Source of the DNA: Nonomuraea rubra
Lineage (GTDB): Bacteria > Actinomycetota > Actinomycetes > Streptosporangiales > Streptosporangiaceae
NCBI RefSeq assembly: GCF_014207985.1
Contig: NZ_JACHMI010000001.1
Span: forward strand, 1 to 64,000
Reading direction: 5' to 3'
DNA: 64,000 nucleotides
Positions within the stretch are counted from its first letter, which is position 1. Every line of letters begins with the position of its first letter. Positions 47,198 through 56,871 of this stretch are shown piece after piece. A model generated the notes under the pieces. The model had not been told where the DNA came from, made no database searches, and saw only the letters and a program-made list of their open reading frames with translations. The position numbers and the translations under genes are program-made.

Positions 47198-48247
47198 TCA
47201 CTTGGTGCGGTGCGCGAGCTGGTCGGCCATCGTGGCCAGCACCGTGGCGGCCTCGGGCTTGATCTGGGCCTCGCCCAGCGCGGTCATGGCCTCGCGCACG
47301 CGTTGTTCGATCATTTCCTCGACCCGGGCCAGCGCTCCGGTGTCGGTGAGGATCAGGCGCACCTCGGCGGCGCGCTCCTCGGTCAGCTCCGGGTTGCCGT
47401 GCCAGGCCCTCAGGTGGCGGAGCTGCGCGGGGGTGGCGTTCTGCACGGCGTGGGCGTACATCACGGTCTGCTTGCCCTCGCGCAGGTCGTCGAGAGCCGA
47501 CTTGCCGGTCTCCGACGACGAGCCGAACGTGCCCAGCACGTCGTCGCGGAGCTGGAACGCCTCACCCAGCGGAACCCCGAACCTGGAGTACGCGTCCAGC
47601 AGCTCCGGCGGGGCGCCGGCCAGCGCGCCGCCGATCTGCAGCGGCCGCTCGACGGTGTACTTGGCGCTCTTGTAGCGGATGACCGTCAGCGCCTCGGCCT
47701 CGGTCGCGCCCGAGCGGAGCTGCGCCAGGACGTCGAGGTACTGGCCGCTGATGACCTCGGTGCGCATGGCGTCGAACAGGTGGTGGGCGGCACGCAGCCG
47801 CGCCGCCTCCACCCCGCACGACGACAGCAGCGCGTCCGACCAGGCGAGGCTGAGCGTGCCCAGCAGGATGCCGCCCGCCCGGCCGAACGCCTCCGCGCCC
47901 GGCCCCTGGTGCAGGTCCGTCAGACTCCTGTGCACGGTGGCCTGCCCGCGGCGGAGCTGGCTGCCGTCCATGATGTCGTCGTGGATGAGCAGGCCGGCGT
48001 GGCACAGCTCCAAGGCGGCGGCGGCGCTGATGATCTCCTCGCAGTCGTCGCCGCCGGCGCCGCGCCAGCCCCAGTAACACAGCTGCGGGCGCACTCGCTT
48101 GCCGCCGCCGAGGATGAAGTCGACCAGCAGGCCGTACGCGGCCTCGACGCCCGGATCGGACACGGGGTTCCGCCAGGCGTCGAGGAATCCGCTCAGCCGC
48201 CGGTCGATACGTGAGCCAAGGGAGGGCTGAGTGAAGCTCACCGGCAT
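47198..48247 (-). CDS. trans-Polyprenyl diphosphate synthase
   Basis: A 349-residue isoprenyl chain elongase. The first Asp-rich motif is LLIHDDIMDGSQLRRGQATVH and the second is QLRDDVLGTFG. The first motif has no two-residue insertion and small residues precede it, which fits GGPP-type or longer products of actinobacterial IdsA-like enzymes rather than a strict FPP synthase; product length needs assay. ATG 48247 has AGGAG at eight bases; GTG 48253 is too close. It heads the leftward operon that ends in geosmin synthase and is a second possible encapsulin cargo. Confidence 0.93.
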   Translation of the reverse strand: MPVSFTQPSLGSRIDRRLSGFLDAWRNPVSDPGVEAAYGLLVDFILGGGKRVRPQLCYWGWRGAGGDDCEEIISAAAALELCHAGLLIHDDIMDGSQLRRGQATVHRSLTDLHQGPGAEAFGRAGGILLGTLSLAWSDALLSSCGVEAARLRAAHHLFDAMRTEVISGQYLDVLAQLRSGATEAEALTVIRYKSAKYTVERPLQIGGALAGAPPELLDAYSRFGVPLGEAFQLRDDVLGTFGSSSETGKSALDDLREGKQTVMYAHAVQNATPAQLRHLRAWHGNPELTEERAAEVRLILTDTGALARVEEMIEQRVREAMTALGEAQIKPEAATVLATMADQLAHRTK

Positions 48248-48282
48248 GCGCACGGCTCCTTCTGTCAGTCGGTCACTACCCC

Positions 48283-48312
48283 TAGTTACTCATTGAATAC
48301 GGAGCGTGTAAA
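48283..48312 (-). promoter_or_regulatory. Candidate promoter of the encapsulin-terpene operon
   Basis: Minus strand TTTACA (48312-48307), 18-bp spacer, TAACTA (48288-48283), giving a start about 35 bases ahead of ATG 48247. The gap to dxs (48248-48369) is AT-richer than its surroundings and must hold both divergent promoters; no convincing dxs promoter was picked out. Confidence 0.45.
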
Positions 48313-48369
48313 GTGTCTTTTGCGGCTCAAGCTTTCTTTTGCCACAGCAGTCCCACCTTTGGGGATGTC

Positions 48370-50118
48370 ATGAAGACCCTGCTGCCTTACCTTTCAACCC
48401 CCGATGACCTGCGGTCCCTGCCTGCCGAGCTGCTGCCGGGCCTGGCCCGCGAGATCCGCGACTTCCTGATCGACAAGGTGAGCGCCAGAGGCGGTCACCT
48501 CGGCTCCAACCTCGGCATCGTGGAGATCACGATCGCGCTGCACCGGGTGTTCCGCTCGCCCGACGACGTGATCGTGTTCGACACGGGCCACCAGGCGTAC
48601 GTCCACAAGATCCTCACCGGCCGCCGCGACGGCTTCGACACGCTGCGCTGCCGGGGCGGCCTGAGCGGCTACCCCAGCAGGGAGGAGTCCCCCCACGACC
48701 ACCTGGCCAGCTCGCACGCCTCCACCGCGCTGGCCTACGCCGACGGCATGGCCAAGGCGCGCGGGATCGCCGGCGGCGACGCGCGGGCCGTGGTCGCGGT
48801 CGTCGGCGACGGCGCGCTGACCGGCGGCGTCGCCTGGGAGGCGCTCAACAACCTGGGCGCGGCCCGGCACCGGCCGGTCATCGTCGTGCTCAACGACAAC
48901 GGCCGCTCCTACGCCCCCACGGTCGGCGGCTGCGCCGACCACCTCGGCCGGCTGCGCGCCGCCCCCGGCGTCACCGTCTTCGAGAACCTCGGCCTGCGTT
49001 ACCTCGGCCCCGTGGACGGGCACGACATCGAGGCGCTGGAGCAGGCCATGCGGACGGCACTGGAGCTGCGCGCGCCGGTGGTGATCCACTGCCTGACCCG
49101 CAAGGGGCTCGGCTACGAGCCCGCCGAGCAGGATCTCGACGAGCACCTGCACGCGATCCCGGTCACCGACCCGGCGACCGGGCGGCCGCTGTCGCCGCGT
49201 ACCACCACCTGGACGCACGCCTTCGCCCACCACCTGTGCGCGCTCGGCGAGCGGCGCGCCGACCTGGTCGCCATCACCGCTGCCATGCCGGGCCCGACGG
49301 GGCTGGCCGAGTTCGGCCGGCGGTTCCCCGAGCGCATGTTCGACGTCGGCATCGCCGAGCAGCACGCGCTGGCCTCGGCGGCGGGCCTGGCCATGTGCGG
49401 CCTGCACCCGGTGGTCGCCGTCTACGCCACCTTCCTCAACCGCGCCATCGACCAGGTGCTGATGGACGTGGCGCTGCACCGGCTGCCCGTCACGCTGGTG
49501 CTCGACCGGGCCGGGATCACCGGCCCCGACGGGCCCAGCCACCACGGCATGTGGGACCTGGCGGCGCTGGCCATGGTGCCCGGCATGCGGGTGGCCGCGC
49601 CGCGTGACGCGGTGCGGCTGTCGGAGCTGCTGGAGGAGGCGGTGGAGCACGACGGCCCCACGGCGCTGCGCTTCCCCAAGGCCGCGGCGGGCGCGGAGAT
49701 CCCGCCCGCGGGCAGCGTCGGCGACGTCGACGTGCTCTCCTCCACCGGCCAGGACGTGCTGCTGGTGGCCGTCGGCCCGATGGCCGAGCCGTGCCTGAGC
49801 GCCGCCGCCATGTTGTCGGCCGCCGGCCTCGGCGTCACCGCCGTCGACCCGCGCTGGGTCATCCCGGTCTCCGCCGACCTGCGCAAGGCCCTGTGCGGCA
49901 GCCGGCTGGTCGTCACGGTCGAGGACGGCATCGCAGCCTCCGGGGCCGGCGCGCTGGTGCGGCAGGCCTGCGCGCCGGGCCAGCACGTGCTCAACCTGGG
50001 CCTGCCGTGCGAGTTCATCGGCCAGGGCAGCCGCTCGGAGCTGCTCGCCGAGGCCGGGCTGACCGGCCAGGGCATCGCGTACGCGATCAGAAAGGAGCTG
50101 AACAGATGGCCGCTGTAG
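48370..50118 (+). CDS. dxs: 1-Deoxy-D-xylulose-5-phosphate synthase
   Basis: A 582-residue thiamine-diphosphate enzyme, first step of the MEP pathway (pyruvate plus glyceraldehyde 3-phosphate). Motifs: [15 protein letters not shown], the ThDP motif [37 protein letters not shown] and [18 protein letters not shown]. It is shorter than the usual 620-640 residues, mainly in the loop after the first domain, as in secondary dxs copies of terpene clusters. ATG 48370 with GGGG upstream; the frame is open to 48313. Overlaps ispG by 13 bases. Divergent from the encapsulin operon. Confidence 0.95.
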   Translation: MKTLLPYLSTPDDLRSLPAELLPGLAREIRDFLIDKVSARGGHLGSNLGIVEITIALHRVFRSPDDVIVFDTGHQAYVHKILTGRRDGFDTLRCRGGLSGYPSREESPHDHLASSHASTALAYADGMAKARGIAGGDARAVVAVVGDGALTGGVAWEALNNLGAARHRPVIVVLNDNGRSYAPTVGGCADHLGRLRAAPGVTVFENLGLRYLGPVDGHDIEALEQAMRTALELRAPVVIHCLTRKGLGYEPAEQDLDEHLHAIPVTDPATGRPLSPRTTTWTHAFAHHLCALGERRADLVAITAAMPGPTGLAEFGRRFPERMFDVGIAEQHALASAAGLAMCGLHPVVAVYATFLNRAIDQVLMDVALHRLPVTLVLDRAGITGPDGPSHHGMWDLAALAMVPGMRVAAPRDAVRLSELLEEAVEHDGPTALRFPKAAAGAEIPPAGSVGDVDVLSSTGQDVLLVAVGPMAEPCLSAAAMLSAAGLGVTAVDPRWVIPVSADLRKALCGSRLVVTVEDGIAASGAGALVRQACAPGQHVLNLGLPCEFIGQGSRSELLAEAGLTGQGIAYAIRKELNRWPL

Positions 50119-51272
50119 AGCTGGGCCTGCCGTCCGTCCGCCGCGCGAGGCGGGCCTCCCGGCAGGTCATGGTGGGGGACGTGCCGGTCGGCGGCGACGC
50201 GCCCGTCTCGGTGCAGTCGATGACCACGACGGTCACCGCCGACGTGGACGCCACGCTGCAGCAGATCGCCGAGCTGACCGCGGCGGGCTGCCAGATCGTC
50301 AGGGTGGCGGTGCCGTCGCAGGACGACGCCGACGCGCTGCCCGACATCGCCCGCAGATCGCAGATCCCGGTCATCGCCGACATCCACTTCCAGCCCAAGT
50401 ACGTCTTCGCCGCGATCGACGCCGGGTGCGCGGGGGTGCGGGTCAACCCCGGCAACATCAAGAGGTTCGACGACAGGGTGGGCGAGATCGCCAGGGCGGC
50501 GGCCGGCAGCGGCGTGCCGATCAGGATCGGGGTCAACGCCGGCTCGCTCGACCCCCGGCTGCTGGCCAGGCACGGCAGGGCCACGCCCGAGGCGCTGGTG
50601 GAGTCGGCGCTGTGGGAGTGCTCGCTGTTCGAGGAGCACGGGTTCCGCGACATCAAGATCTCGGTCAAGCACCACGACCCGCAGGTGATGGTGGCCGCCT
50701 ACCGGCTGCTGGCCGCGCGCTGCGACTACCCGCTGCACCTGGGCGTGACCGAGGCCGGGCCGCTCATGCAGGGCACGGTCAAGTCGGCGGTGGCCTTCGG
50801 GGTGCTGCTCGACGAGGGGATCGGCGACACGATCAGGGTGTCGCTGTCCGCGCCTCCGGTGGAGGAGGTCAAGGTCGGCATCGGCATCCTGGAGTCGCTG
50901 GGCCTGCGGGAGCGGCGGCTGGAGATCGTCTCCTGCCCGTCGTGCGGGCGGGCCCAGGTGGACGTCTACACGCTGACCGACCGGGTGACGGCCGCGCTCG
51001 ACGGGTTCCCGTACCCGCTGCGGGTGGCCGTGATGGGCTGCGTGGTCAACGGGCCCGGCGAGGCCCGCGAGGCCGATCTGGGCGTGGCCTCGGGCAACGG
51101 CAAGGGGCAGATCTTCGTCAAGGGCGAGGTGGTCAAGACGGTGCCGGAGTCGCGGATCGTGGAGACGCTGGTCGAGGAGGCCATGCGCCTGGCCGAGGAG
51201 GCCATGCGCCTGGCCGAGGATCGGGAGGCCCAGGCCGGGGAGGGGGCTCCCCGGCCCGGGAGCTCTGGTTAG
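50106..51272 (+). CDS. ispG: 4-Hydroxy-3-methylbut-2-en-1-yl diphosphate synthase IspG
   Basis: A 388-residue MEP-pathway enzyme. TIM-barrel start [23 protein letters not shown] and [13 protein letters not shown]; the [4Fe-4S] Cys lie in [12 protein letters not shown] and [16 protein letters not shown]. The C-terminus carries a doubled EEAMRLA heptad. ATG 50106 is inside dxs, so the two are translationally coupled. With ispH across the divergent promoter this supplies three of the rate-setting MEP steps. The stop overlaps the protease stop by three to four bases on the other strand. Confidence 0.95.
   Translation: MAAVELGLPSVRRARRASRQVMVGDVPVGGDAPVSVQSMTTTVTADVDATLQQIAELTAAGCQIVRVAVPSQDDADALPDIARRSQIPVIADIHFQPKYVFAAIDAGCAGVRVNPGNIKRFDDRVGEIARAAAGSGVPIRIGVNAGSLDPRLLARHGRATPEALVESALWECSLFEEHGFRDIKISVKHHDPQVMVAAYRLLAARCDYPLHLGVTEAGPLMQGTVKSAVAFGVLLDEGIGDTIRVSLSAPPVEEVKVGIGILESLGLRERRLEIVSCPSCGRAQVDVYTLTDRVTAALDGFPYPLRVAVMGCVVNGPGEAREADLGVASGNGKGQIFVKGEVVKTVPESRIVETLVEEAMRLAEEAMRLAEDREAQAGEGAPRPGSSG
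51174..51215 (+). repeat. Perfect 21-bp direct repeat at the 3' end of ispG
   Basis: Two adjacent copies of a 21-bp unit starting GAGGAGGCCATGCGC, coding EEAMRLA twice. A recent slippage duplication that lengthens the C-terminal helix. Confidence 0.9.
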
Positions 51273-52627
51273 ATCCGCTGCCAGAGTGCGGGCACGTTCG
51301 GCGGCTCCCAGCCGGCCTGCGAGGTGTGGCCCTGCAGGCACCGGTAGGTGGCCCCGCCGTAGGTGACGGTGGCGCCGGCCGCGTACGCGGTGCCGGGCGC
51401 CCACGTGCCGCCGGGGTTCGTCGGCGTGACGGTCGGCGAGGGGCCGCCGCCCTGGGTGGCCAGGGTCAGCCCGTACGTCGAGAGGATCTCGTTGACGGGC
51501 TGGAAGTACGTCGTCCCGCCCGAGCTGCAGTTGCCCGAGCCGCCCGACGTCACGCCCTGGGCCTGGTCGCCGGAGATGAACGAGCCGCCCGAGTCGCCGG
51601 GTTCGGCGCAGACGCTGGTCCTGGTGACGCCGCTGACCGTGCCCTGCGGGTAGGTGACGCTGGTGTTGAGCTGCTGCACCGAGCCGCAGCGCCACTGGGT
51701 GGTCGAGCCGGAGCGGCAGATCGACGAGCCCGGCTGGGCCACGGTCGAGCCGCGGACCGGCAGGATGCCGGCGCTGTAGCCGTTCACCACGCCCACCGGG
51801 GTCCACTGGGTGTTGACCTCGACCCAGGCGTAGTCGTTGCCGGGGAAGGACGAGCCGCGGAACGTGCCCTGCGCCACCCGGTTGGAGCCCGAGGTGGTGG
51901 CGCCGGTGGTGCCGCAGTGTCCCGCGGTCACGAAGCCGCCCTGAGAGCCGGCCCGCGTCACCGAGAACCCGACCGAGCAGCGCGAGCCCGAGCCGATGTA
52001 GTAGGCGTCGCCGCCGCGTACGTCGTAGTAGGGGTGCGGCTGCTCATGCGAGCGCACCACGCGGACGGCCGAGGCGTCGGCGCCGCTGGCGCGGACCCAG
52101 GCGGCGGCCTTGGCGGGGGTGGAGGTCAGGACGACCACGGTGTTCTCGACGAGGTCCACGTACCAGACGGGCGCGGTACGCGGGGCCTTGGCGGACGCCT
52201 GGTCGAGGGCGGCCTTGACCTGGTCGAGCCGGTCGAGCGAGCGGGTGACCACGCGGGCCTCGACGCCGGCGGCCGTGATGGCGGGCGCCTTCGACGGGTC
52301 GGTGGTGGCGGCGACCGGGGTGGCGGTGGGGCCGGTCACCCAGGTGCCGGCGTACGCGGGGCCGAGCAGGGCCCGGAGCCTGGGCTCGATCCCGGCCGCG
52401 GCGGCCTCGTTCAGCAGCCGCTGCTCGGCCTGCTCACCGGTGACGCCGAGGTCGCGGGCGAGCGCGTCCACCAGGCCGGGAGGGGGGTCGGCCGTGACGG
52501 ACGCGCTCGCCCTGGCCGCGGCGAACAGGGAGTCGTCCTGCCGCGCGGCGAGCGCGACGGCGGGGACCGCGATCAGGGCGACGGCCGCCAACGCGATGCC
52601 GGCCGTCAGGGTCTTTCTGGGGAGCAT
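51269..52627 (-). CDS. Secreted S1 serine protease (streptogrisin-like) with chitin-binding-type module
   Basis: A 452-residue pre-pro-protease. Signal peptide to about residue 27; alpha-lytic-type propeptide about 45-195; chymotrypsin-fold protease with His in [13 protein letters not shown], Asp in GNDYAWVEV and Ser in [14 protein letters not shown]; Cys pairs flank each. A Pro/Thr linker ([15 protein letters not shown]) leads to a C-terminal CBM5/12-type module ([41 protein letters not shown]), pointing to chitin or insoluble substrate. Matches streptogrisin C in design. Convergent stop overlap with ispG. Confidence 0.94.
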   Translation of the reverse strand: MLPRKTLTAGIALAAVALIAVPAVALAARQDDSLFAAARASASVTADPPPGLVDALARDLGVTGEQAEQRLLNEAAAAGIEPRLRALLGPAYAGTWVTGPTATPVAATTDPSKAPAITAAGVEARVVTRSLDRLDQVKAALDQASAKAPRTAPVWYVDLVENTVVVLTSTPAKAAAWVRASGADASAVRVVRSHEQPHPYYDVRGGDAYYIGSGSRCSVGFSVTRAGSQGGFVTAGHCGTTGATTSGSNRVAQGTFRGSSFPGNDYAWVEVNTQWTPVGVVNGYSAGILPVRGSTVAQPGSSICRSGSTTQWRCGSVQQLNTSVTYPQGTVSGVTRTSVCAEPGDSGGSFISGDQAQGVTSGGSGNCSSGGTTYFQPVNEILSTYGLTLATQGGGPSPTVTPTNPGGTWAPGTAYAAGATVTYGGATYRCLQGHTSQAGWEPPNVPALWQRI

Positions 52628-52706
52628 CGTGAACTCTCCTCGTACTGGGGGGTGCCGTCACCGTACGGGACCCGATACGAGGAGTGGTCGTGTCAAAAAA
52701 CACCTA

Positions 52707-52985
52707 TCACCGTGTTATGGCGGATCGCCCCTGGTCAGGCAGTTGCTCGTCGGCGAGCTCGAACGTCATGCCGTGGCTGCTGGTCACGGTGATCACCCGC
52801 CGCCCGAGCATCGTGCTCACCCGGCCGGCCACCTCCTGGAAGTTGCGCTGGCTGCCGGGGGTGTCGAGAGCGGCCAGGCGGACCGAGCCCTTCTCCAGCA
52901 GTTCCCTGGCGAGCCAGTCGGTCATCGCCGGGAGGAATCTGGCCATCTCGTCGGGGGTGAGCGGCGTGGGCTCCGTGCGTTCCAT
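52707..52985 (-). CDS. Small hypothetical protein
   Basis: A 92-residue protein: LTPDEMARFLPAMTDWLARELLEKGSVRLAALDTPGSQRNFQEVAGRVSTMLGRRVITVTSSHGMTFELAD. Mixed alpha/beta with no motif I can name. ATG 52985 is used; the longer frame to 53063 overlaps the start region of the forward dehydrogenase and is unlikely. Divergent from that gene; 80 bases separate it from the protease start. Confidence 0.55.
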   Translation of the reverse strand: MERTEPTPLTPDEMARFLPAMTDWLARELLEKGSVRLAALDTPGSQRNFQEVAGRVSTMLGRRVITVTSSHGMTFELADEQLPDQGRSAITR

Positions 52986-53065
52986 GCGGCGCAGTCTAGG
53001 GCGGCGGGCAGCGCTCGGAGCCGCTTGGAGCCGTTTGGAGGCATATGTGGGGGTATGCGGCATTT

Positions 53066-54247
53066 ATGAAAGCAGTCACCTGGCACGGCAAGCGGGACGT
53101 ACGGGTCGAGGAGGTTCCCGACCCGGCCATCAAGGAGGCCAACGACGCCATCATCAGGGTGACCAGCACCGGGATCTGCGGCTCCGACCTGCACCTGTAC
53201 GAGGTGCTCGGGCCCTTCATGGCCGAGGGCGACATCCTGGGGCACGAGCCCATGGGCGTCGTCGAGGAGGTGGGGGCCGGAGTCGAGGGCCTCAAGCCCG
53301 GCGACCGCGTGGTGATCCCCTTCAACATCGCGTGCGGCCACTGCCACATGTGCGGGATGGAGCTCTACGCGCAGTGCGAGACCACCCAGGTCCGCGAGCG
53401 CGGCATGGGCGCCGCCCTGTTCGGCTACACCAAGCTCTACGGCCAGGTGCCCGGCGGGCAGGCCGAGTACCTGCGGGTGCCCGAGGCGCAGTTCGGCCCG
53501 ATCAGGGTCCCCGACGGGCCGCCGGACGAGCGCTTCCTGTACCTGTCCGACGTGCTGCCCACCTCCTGGCAGGCCGTCGCGTACGCGGAGATCCCCGACG
53601 GCGGCAGCGTGGCCGTCTTCGGGCTCGGCCCCATCGGCCAGATGTGCGCCCGCATCGCGCGCCACCTCGGCCACCGCGTGATCGGCGTGGACGGCATCAC
53701 CACCCGCCTGGAGATGGCCCGCCGCCACGGCATCGAGGTCATCGACGCCAGCGAGGTGCACGACGTGCCCGAGGAGATCCGGCAGCGCACCTCCGGGCGC
53801 GGTACCGACTCCGTCATCGACGCCGTCGGCATGGAGGCCCACGGCTCGCCCGCCGCCAAGCTCGCCCAGACGCTGACCGGGCTGCTGCCCGACGCGATGG
53901 CCGCGCCGCTCATGGCGAACGCCGGCGTGGACCGGCTGGCGGCGCTCAACCAGGCCATCGACTCCGTCCGGCGCGGCGGCGTCATCTCGATCATCGGCGT
54001 GTACGGCGGCATGACCGACCCCATGCCGATGCTGCGCCTGTTCGACAAGGGCATCACGCTGCGCATGGGCCAGGCCCACGTCAAGCGGTGGATCCCGATG
54101 CTCATGCCGCTGGTGACGGACGACGCCGACCCGCTCGGGGTCATGGACCTGACCACCCACCGGATGCCGCTGGAGCAGGCGCCTCAGGCGTACGAGATGT
54201 TCCAGAGGAAGGCCGACGGCGCCGTGAAGGTCATGCTCCAGCCCTGA
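53066..54247 (+). CDS. Zinc-dependent alcohol dehydrogenase (formaldehyde-dehydrogenase-like)
   Basis: A 393-residue MDR-family enzyme. Catalytic zinc ligands in STGICGSDLHLYE and LGHEPMGVVEEVG, structural zinc Cys in CGHCHMCGMELYAQC, NAD-binding GLGPIGQMCARIARHLGHRVIGVD. The long insertion (GYTKLYGQVPGGQAEYLRVPEAQFGPIRVP) and length place it near glutathione-independent formaldehyde dehydrogenases. ATG 53066 gives the standard MKAVTWHGKRDVRVEEVPDP opening. It is followed by an epimerase gene after 52 bases. Confidence 0.9.
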   Translation: MKAVTWHGKRDVRVEEVPDPAIKEANDAIIRVTSTGICGSDLHLYEVLGPFMAEGDILGHEPMGVVEEVGAGVEGLKPGDRVVIPFNIACGHCHMCGMELYAQCETTQVRERGMGAALFGYTKLYGQVPGGQAEYLRVPEAQFGPIRVPDGPPDERFLYLSDVLPTSWQAVAYAEIPDGGSVAVFGLGPIGQMCARIARHLGHRVIGVDGITTRLEMARRHGIEVIDASEVHDVPEEIRQRTSGRGTDSVIDAVGMEAHGSPAAKLAQTLTGLLPDAMAAPLMANAGVDRLAALNQAIDSVRRGGVISIIGVYGGMTDPMPMLRLFDKGITLRMGQAHVKRWIPMLMPLVTDDADPLGVMDLTTHRMPLEQAPQAYEMFQRKADGAVKVMLQP

Positions 54248-54299
54248 AATCCGCAGCTCACAGTGTTTCGTGCCCGGGGAGCGGGGCAGCGGAGCACGC

Positions 54300-55349
54300 A
54301 TGAGAGTCGTGGTGGTGGGAGCAACCGGGAACGTCGGCACCAGCGTGGTGCGCGCGCTGGCCGCGGACGGCGGCGTGACCTCGATCGTCGGGGTCGCCCG
54401 CCGGCTGCCCGGATGGCGGATCGACCGCACCGACTGGCGTCAGGCCGACGTCGCGACGGCCGACCTGACGCGGATCTTCGACGGCGCCGACGCGGTGGTG
54501 CACCTGGCGTGGCTGTTCCAGCCGACCAGGGACCCCGCCACCACCTGGCGGGCCAACGTCCTGGGCAGCATGCGCGTCTTCCGCGCCGCCGCCGAGGCCG
54601 GGGTGCCCGCGCTGGTGCACGCCTCCTCCGTGGGGGCGTACTCGCCGGGGCCCAAGGACCGGCCCGTGGACGAGAGCTGGCCGACGCACGGCTGGCCCGG
54701 CGCCGCGTACGGGCGGGAGAAGGCGTACGTCGAGCGGGTGCTCGACGTCTTCGAGCACGACCACCCGAACATTCGCGTGGTCCGCATGCGGCCCGGCTTC
54801 ATCTTCCAGCGGGCCGCGGCCACCGAGCAGCGCAGGCTGTTCGCCGGGCCGTTCCTGCCGCGGCGGCTCGTCAAGGCGGGGCGGATCCCGTTCGTGCCCG
54901 ACATTCCCGGGCTGCGGCTGCAGGCGCTGCACGCCGAGGACGCGGCGCAGGCGTACCGGCTGGCCGTGGTCAAACCCGTGCGGGGCGCGTTCAACCTCGC
55001 GGCCGAGCCGGTGCTCGACGCGTACGAGCTGGCCAGGGTGCTGGACACGCGCACGGTACGGGTGCCGCGCGGCCTGGCCACCGCGGCCGTGGCCGCGGGC
55101 TGGCACCTCAGGCTCATCCCCGCCGCGCCCGGGCTGCTGGAGCTGGCCCTTCGGGTTCCGGTCATGAAGATCGATCGGGCCCGCGAAGTGCTCGGCTGGC
55201 AGCCTCGGTACGCGTCGGAGGAGGCCATCAGAGAGCTGTTCGAAGGGTTGCACGACGGTGCGGGCATGGAGACCGCGCCGCTGGCGCCCGACGCCGGTCC
55301 CGTCGCGCGGGTACGCGAGCTCGCGACGGGAATTGGCGGACGTCCGTAA
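54300..55349 (+). CDS. NAD-dependent epimerase/dehydratase family protein
   Basis: A 349-residue extended short-chain dehydrogenase. Rossmann glycines in MRVVVVGATGNVGTSVVRAL, the catalytic Ser/Tyr-Lys in VHASSVGAYSPGPKD and AAYGREKAYVERVL. The substrate cannot be read. ATG 54300 with GGAG at five bases; GTG 54270 is open but less likely. Probably co-transcribed with the dehydrogenase ahead of it. Confidence 0.87.
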   Translation: MRVVVVGATGNVGTSVVRALAADGGVTSIVGVARRLPGWRIDRTDWRQADVATADLTRIFDGADAVVHLAWLFQPTRDPATTWRANVLGSMRVFRAAAEAGVPALVHASSVGAYSPGPKDRPVDESWPTHGWPGAAYGREKAYVERVLDVFEHDHPNIRVVRMRPGFIFQRAAATEQRRLFAGPFLPRRLVKAGRIPFVPDIPGLRLQALHAEDAAQAYRLAVVKPVRGAFNLAAEPVLDAYELARVLDTRTVRVPRGLATAAVAAGWHLRLIPAAPGLLELALRVPVMKIDRAREVLGWQPRYASEEAIRELFEGLHDGAGMETAPLAPDAGPVARVRELATGIGGRP

Positions 55350-55451
55350 CCAGATGACTGTGTGTAAGTTCCGTCGGCCGGGGAAAAGGAATGACCACGC
55401 GAGGTCCTGAAGCGCGGCCTGCGTGTCGAATCGGACGACACGGAGGAGCGC

Positions 55452-55925
55452 ATGCGTACCTTGATCGCCCAGACCTTCACCCTTCAGGACGTGAGCAAGC
55501 TGCGTCACGTCGTCGCCGAGCACGCCGAGACCTGCGGGCTGCACGGGCCGCGGCTGGACGACTTCGTGCTCGCCGTCCACGAGAGCGTGGTCAACGCCGT
55601 CGAGCACGCGGGCGGGTGCGGGCGGTTCAAGCTCTACACCGTGGACGGCGTCATCTGCTCCGAGACGAGTGACCGGGGGGCGGGCATCCCCGAGCCGTAC
55701 GTCAACGGGGCCAAGCGGCCGTCCGACTCGTCGTACACGGGGCGGGGCATCTACCTGATCCGCAGGCTGTGCGATGCCGCCGACTTCCGTACCGGGCCGA
55801 CCGGCACCACCGTCCTGCTCACCATGCGGTTACCGCGTCCGGCCGGGCTGAACTCCCGCGGCCGCATGCGGCGCATCAGGGTCACCGCCCCGGGCGGGCG
55901 CCCGTTCGGCCGGTTCACCGCCTGA
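55452..55925 (+). CDS. RsbW-like ATP-binding protein (HATPase_c)
   Basis: A 157-residue GHKL-type ATPase of the anti-sigma kinase group: N box FVLAVHESVVNAVEHAGG, G1 box SDRGAGIPEP, G2 region YTGRGIYLIRRLCD. It may regulate a sigma factor or a STAS-domain antagonist by phosphorylation; the STAS gene at 40847 is not adjacent, so pairing is not implied. An Arg-rich C-terminal tail (NSRGRMRRIRVTAPGGRPFGRF) extends beyond the domain. Confidence 0.85.
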   Translation: MRTLIAQTFTLQDVSKLRHVVAEHAETCGLHGPRLDDFVLAVHESVVNAVEHAGGCGRFKLYTVDGVICSETSDRGAGIPEPYVNGAKRPSDSSYTGRGIYLIRRLCDAADFRTGPTGTTVLLTMRLPRPAGLNSRGRMRRIRVTAPGGRPFGRFTA

Positions 55926-55958
55926 CCTGCGCCTGCGCCTGCCAGGTAGGCTCGAGGG

Positions 55959-56858
55959 GTGAGCGGCGAGAAGCTTTCCCCTGAGATCATCTCACCCGTC
56001 CGGCGCATCGGCCGGCGCGAGTTCGATTTCGAACGCCAGGTCGCCATCATGGCCATCGTCAACCGGACTCCCAACTCCTTCCACGACCAGGGGCGCACCT
56101 TCGAGCTCGACAGCGCCGTCGCGGCCGCCACGAAGGCCGTGGACGAGGGGGCCGACTGGGTCGACATCGGCGGCTTCGCCTTCAGCGCCGCCCAGGCGCA
56201 GATCGCGGTGGACGAGGAGATCGACCGGGTGGTGCCGGTCATCGCCAGGGTCAGGGCCGCCACCGACGCCGTGATCTCGGTCGACACCCACCGGCCCGAG
56301 GTGGCTGCGGCCGCCGTCGAGGCCGGGGCCGACGTGATCAACGACACCAACGGGCTGCGCGAGCCCGGCATGGCCGAGGTCGCGGCCGGGACCGGCGCCA
56401 GCGTCGTGGTCACCCACAGCCTCGGCGGGCCGGGCCGGCGCGTCTTCCGGCCCAGCTACGCCGACGTCGTCAGCGAGGTGGCCGACTTCCTGCGCGAGCG
56501 GGTCTCGGCCGCGCTGAAGGCCGGGATCGCCCCGGAGAAGATCATCATCGATCCGGGGCACGACCTGAACAAGAACACCTTCCACTCCCTGGAGCTGACG
56601 CGGCGGCTGGAGGAGATCACCGCCATCGGCTATCCGACACTGGTGGCGCTGTCCAACAAGGACTTCATCGGGGAGACGCTCGACCGGCCCCAGGGCGAGC
56701 GGAAGGAAGGCACGATCGCCGCCAACGTGGTCTCCATCCTCAAGGGGGCCCGCATCCTGCGCGTGCACGACGTGGCGGCCACCGTCGCGTCCGTCCGCAT
56801 GACCGAGGCCGTGCTGGGGTGGCGCGGTCCGGTCGCCCCGACCCACAACCTGGCGTGA
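55959..56858 (+). CDS. FolP2-type dihydropteroate synthase homologue
   Basis: A 299-residue TIM barrel homologous to DHPS. The usual IMGIVNVTPDSF reads IMAIVNRTPNSFHDQG, the pterin loop DIGGESTRPG reads DIGGFAFSAAQA, and the sulpha/pABA loop is changed; ISVDTHRPEV, INDTNGL, IDPGHDLNKNT and RVHDVAA remain. The same substitutions mark mycobacterial FolP2, which does not complement DHPS activity. A role other than folate synthesis is therefore likely. GTG 55959 start. Two bases short of operon spacing to the DUF1992 gene (13 bases). Confidence 0.88.
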   Translation: MSGEKLSPEIISPVRRIGRREFDFERQVAIMAIVNRTPNSFHDQGRTFELDSAVAAATKAVDEGADWVDIGGFAFSAAQAQIAVDEEIDRVVPVIARVRAATDAVISVDTHRPEVAAAAVEAGADVINDTNGLREPGMAEVAAGTGASVVVTHSLGGPGRRVFRPSYADVVSEVADFLRERVSAALKAGIAPEKIIIDPGHDLNKNTFHSLELTRRLEEITAIGYPTLVALSNKDFIGETLDRPQGERKEGTIAANVVSILKGARILRVHDVAATVASVRMTEAVLGWRGPVAPTHNLA

Positions 56859-56871
56859 GGAGGATCCGTAC

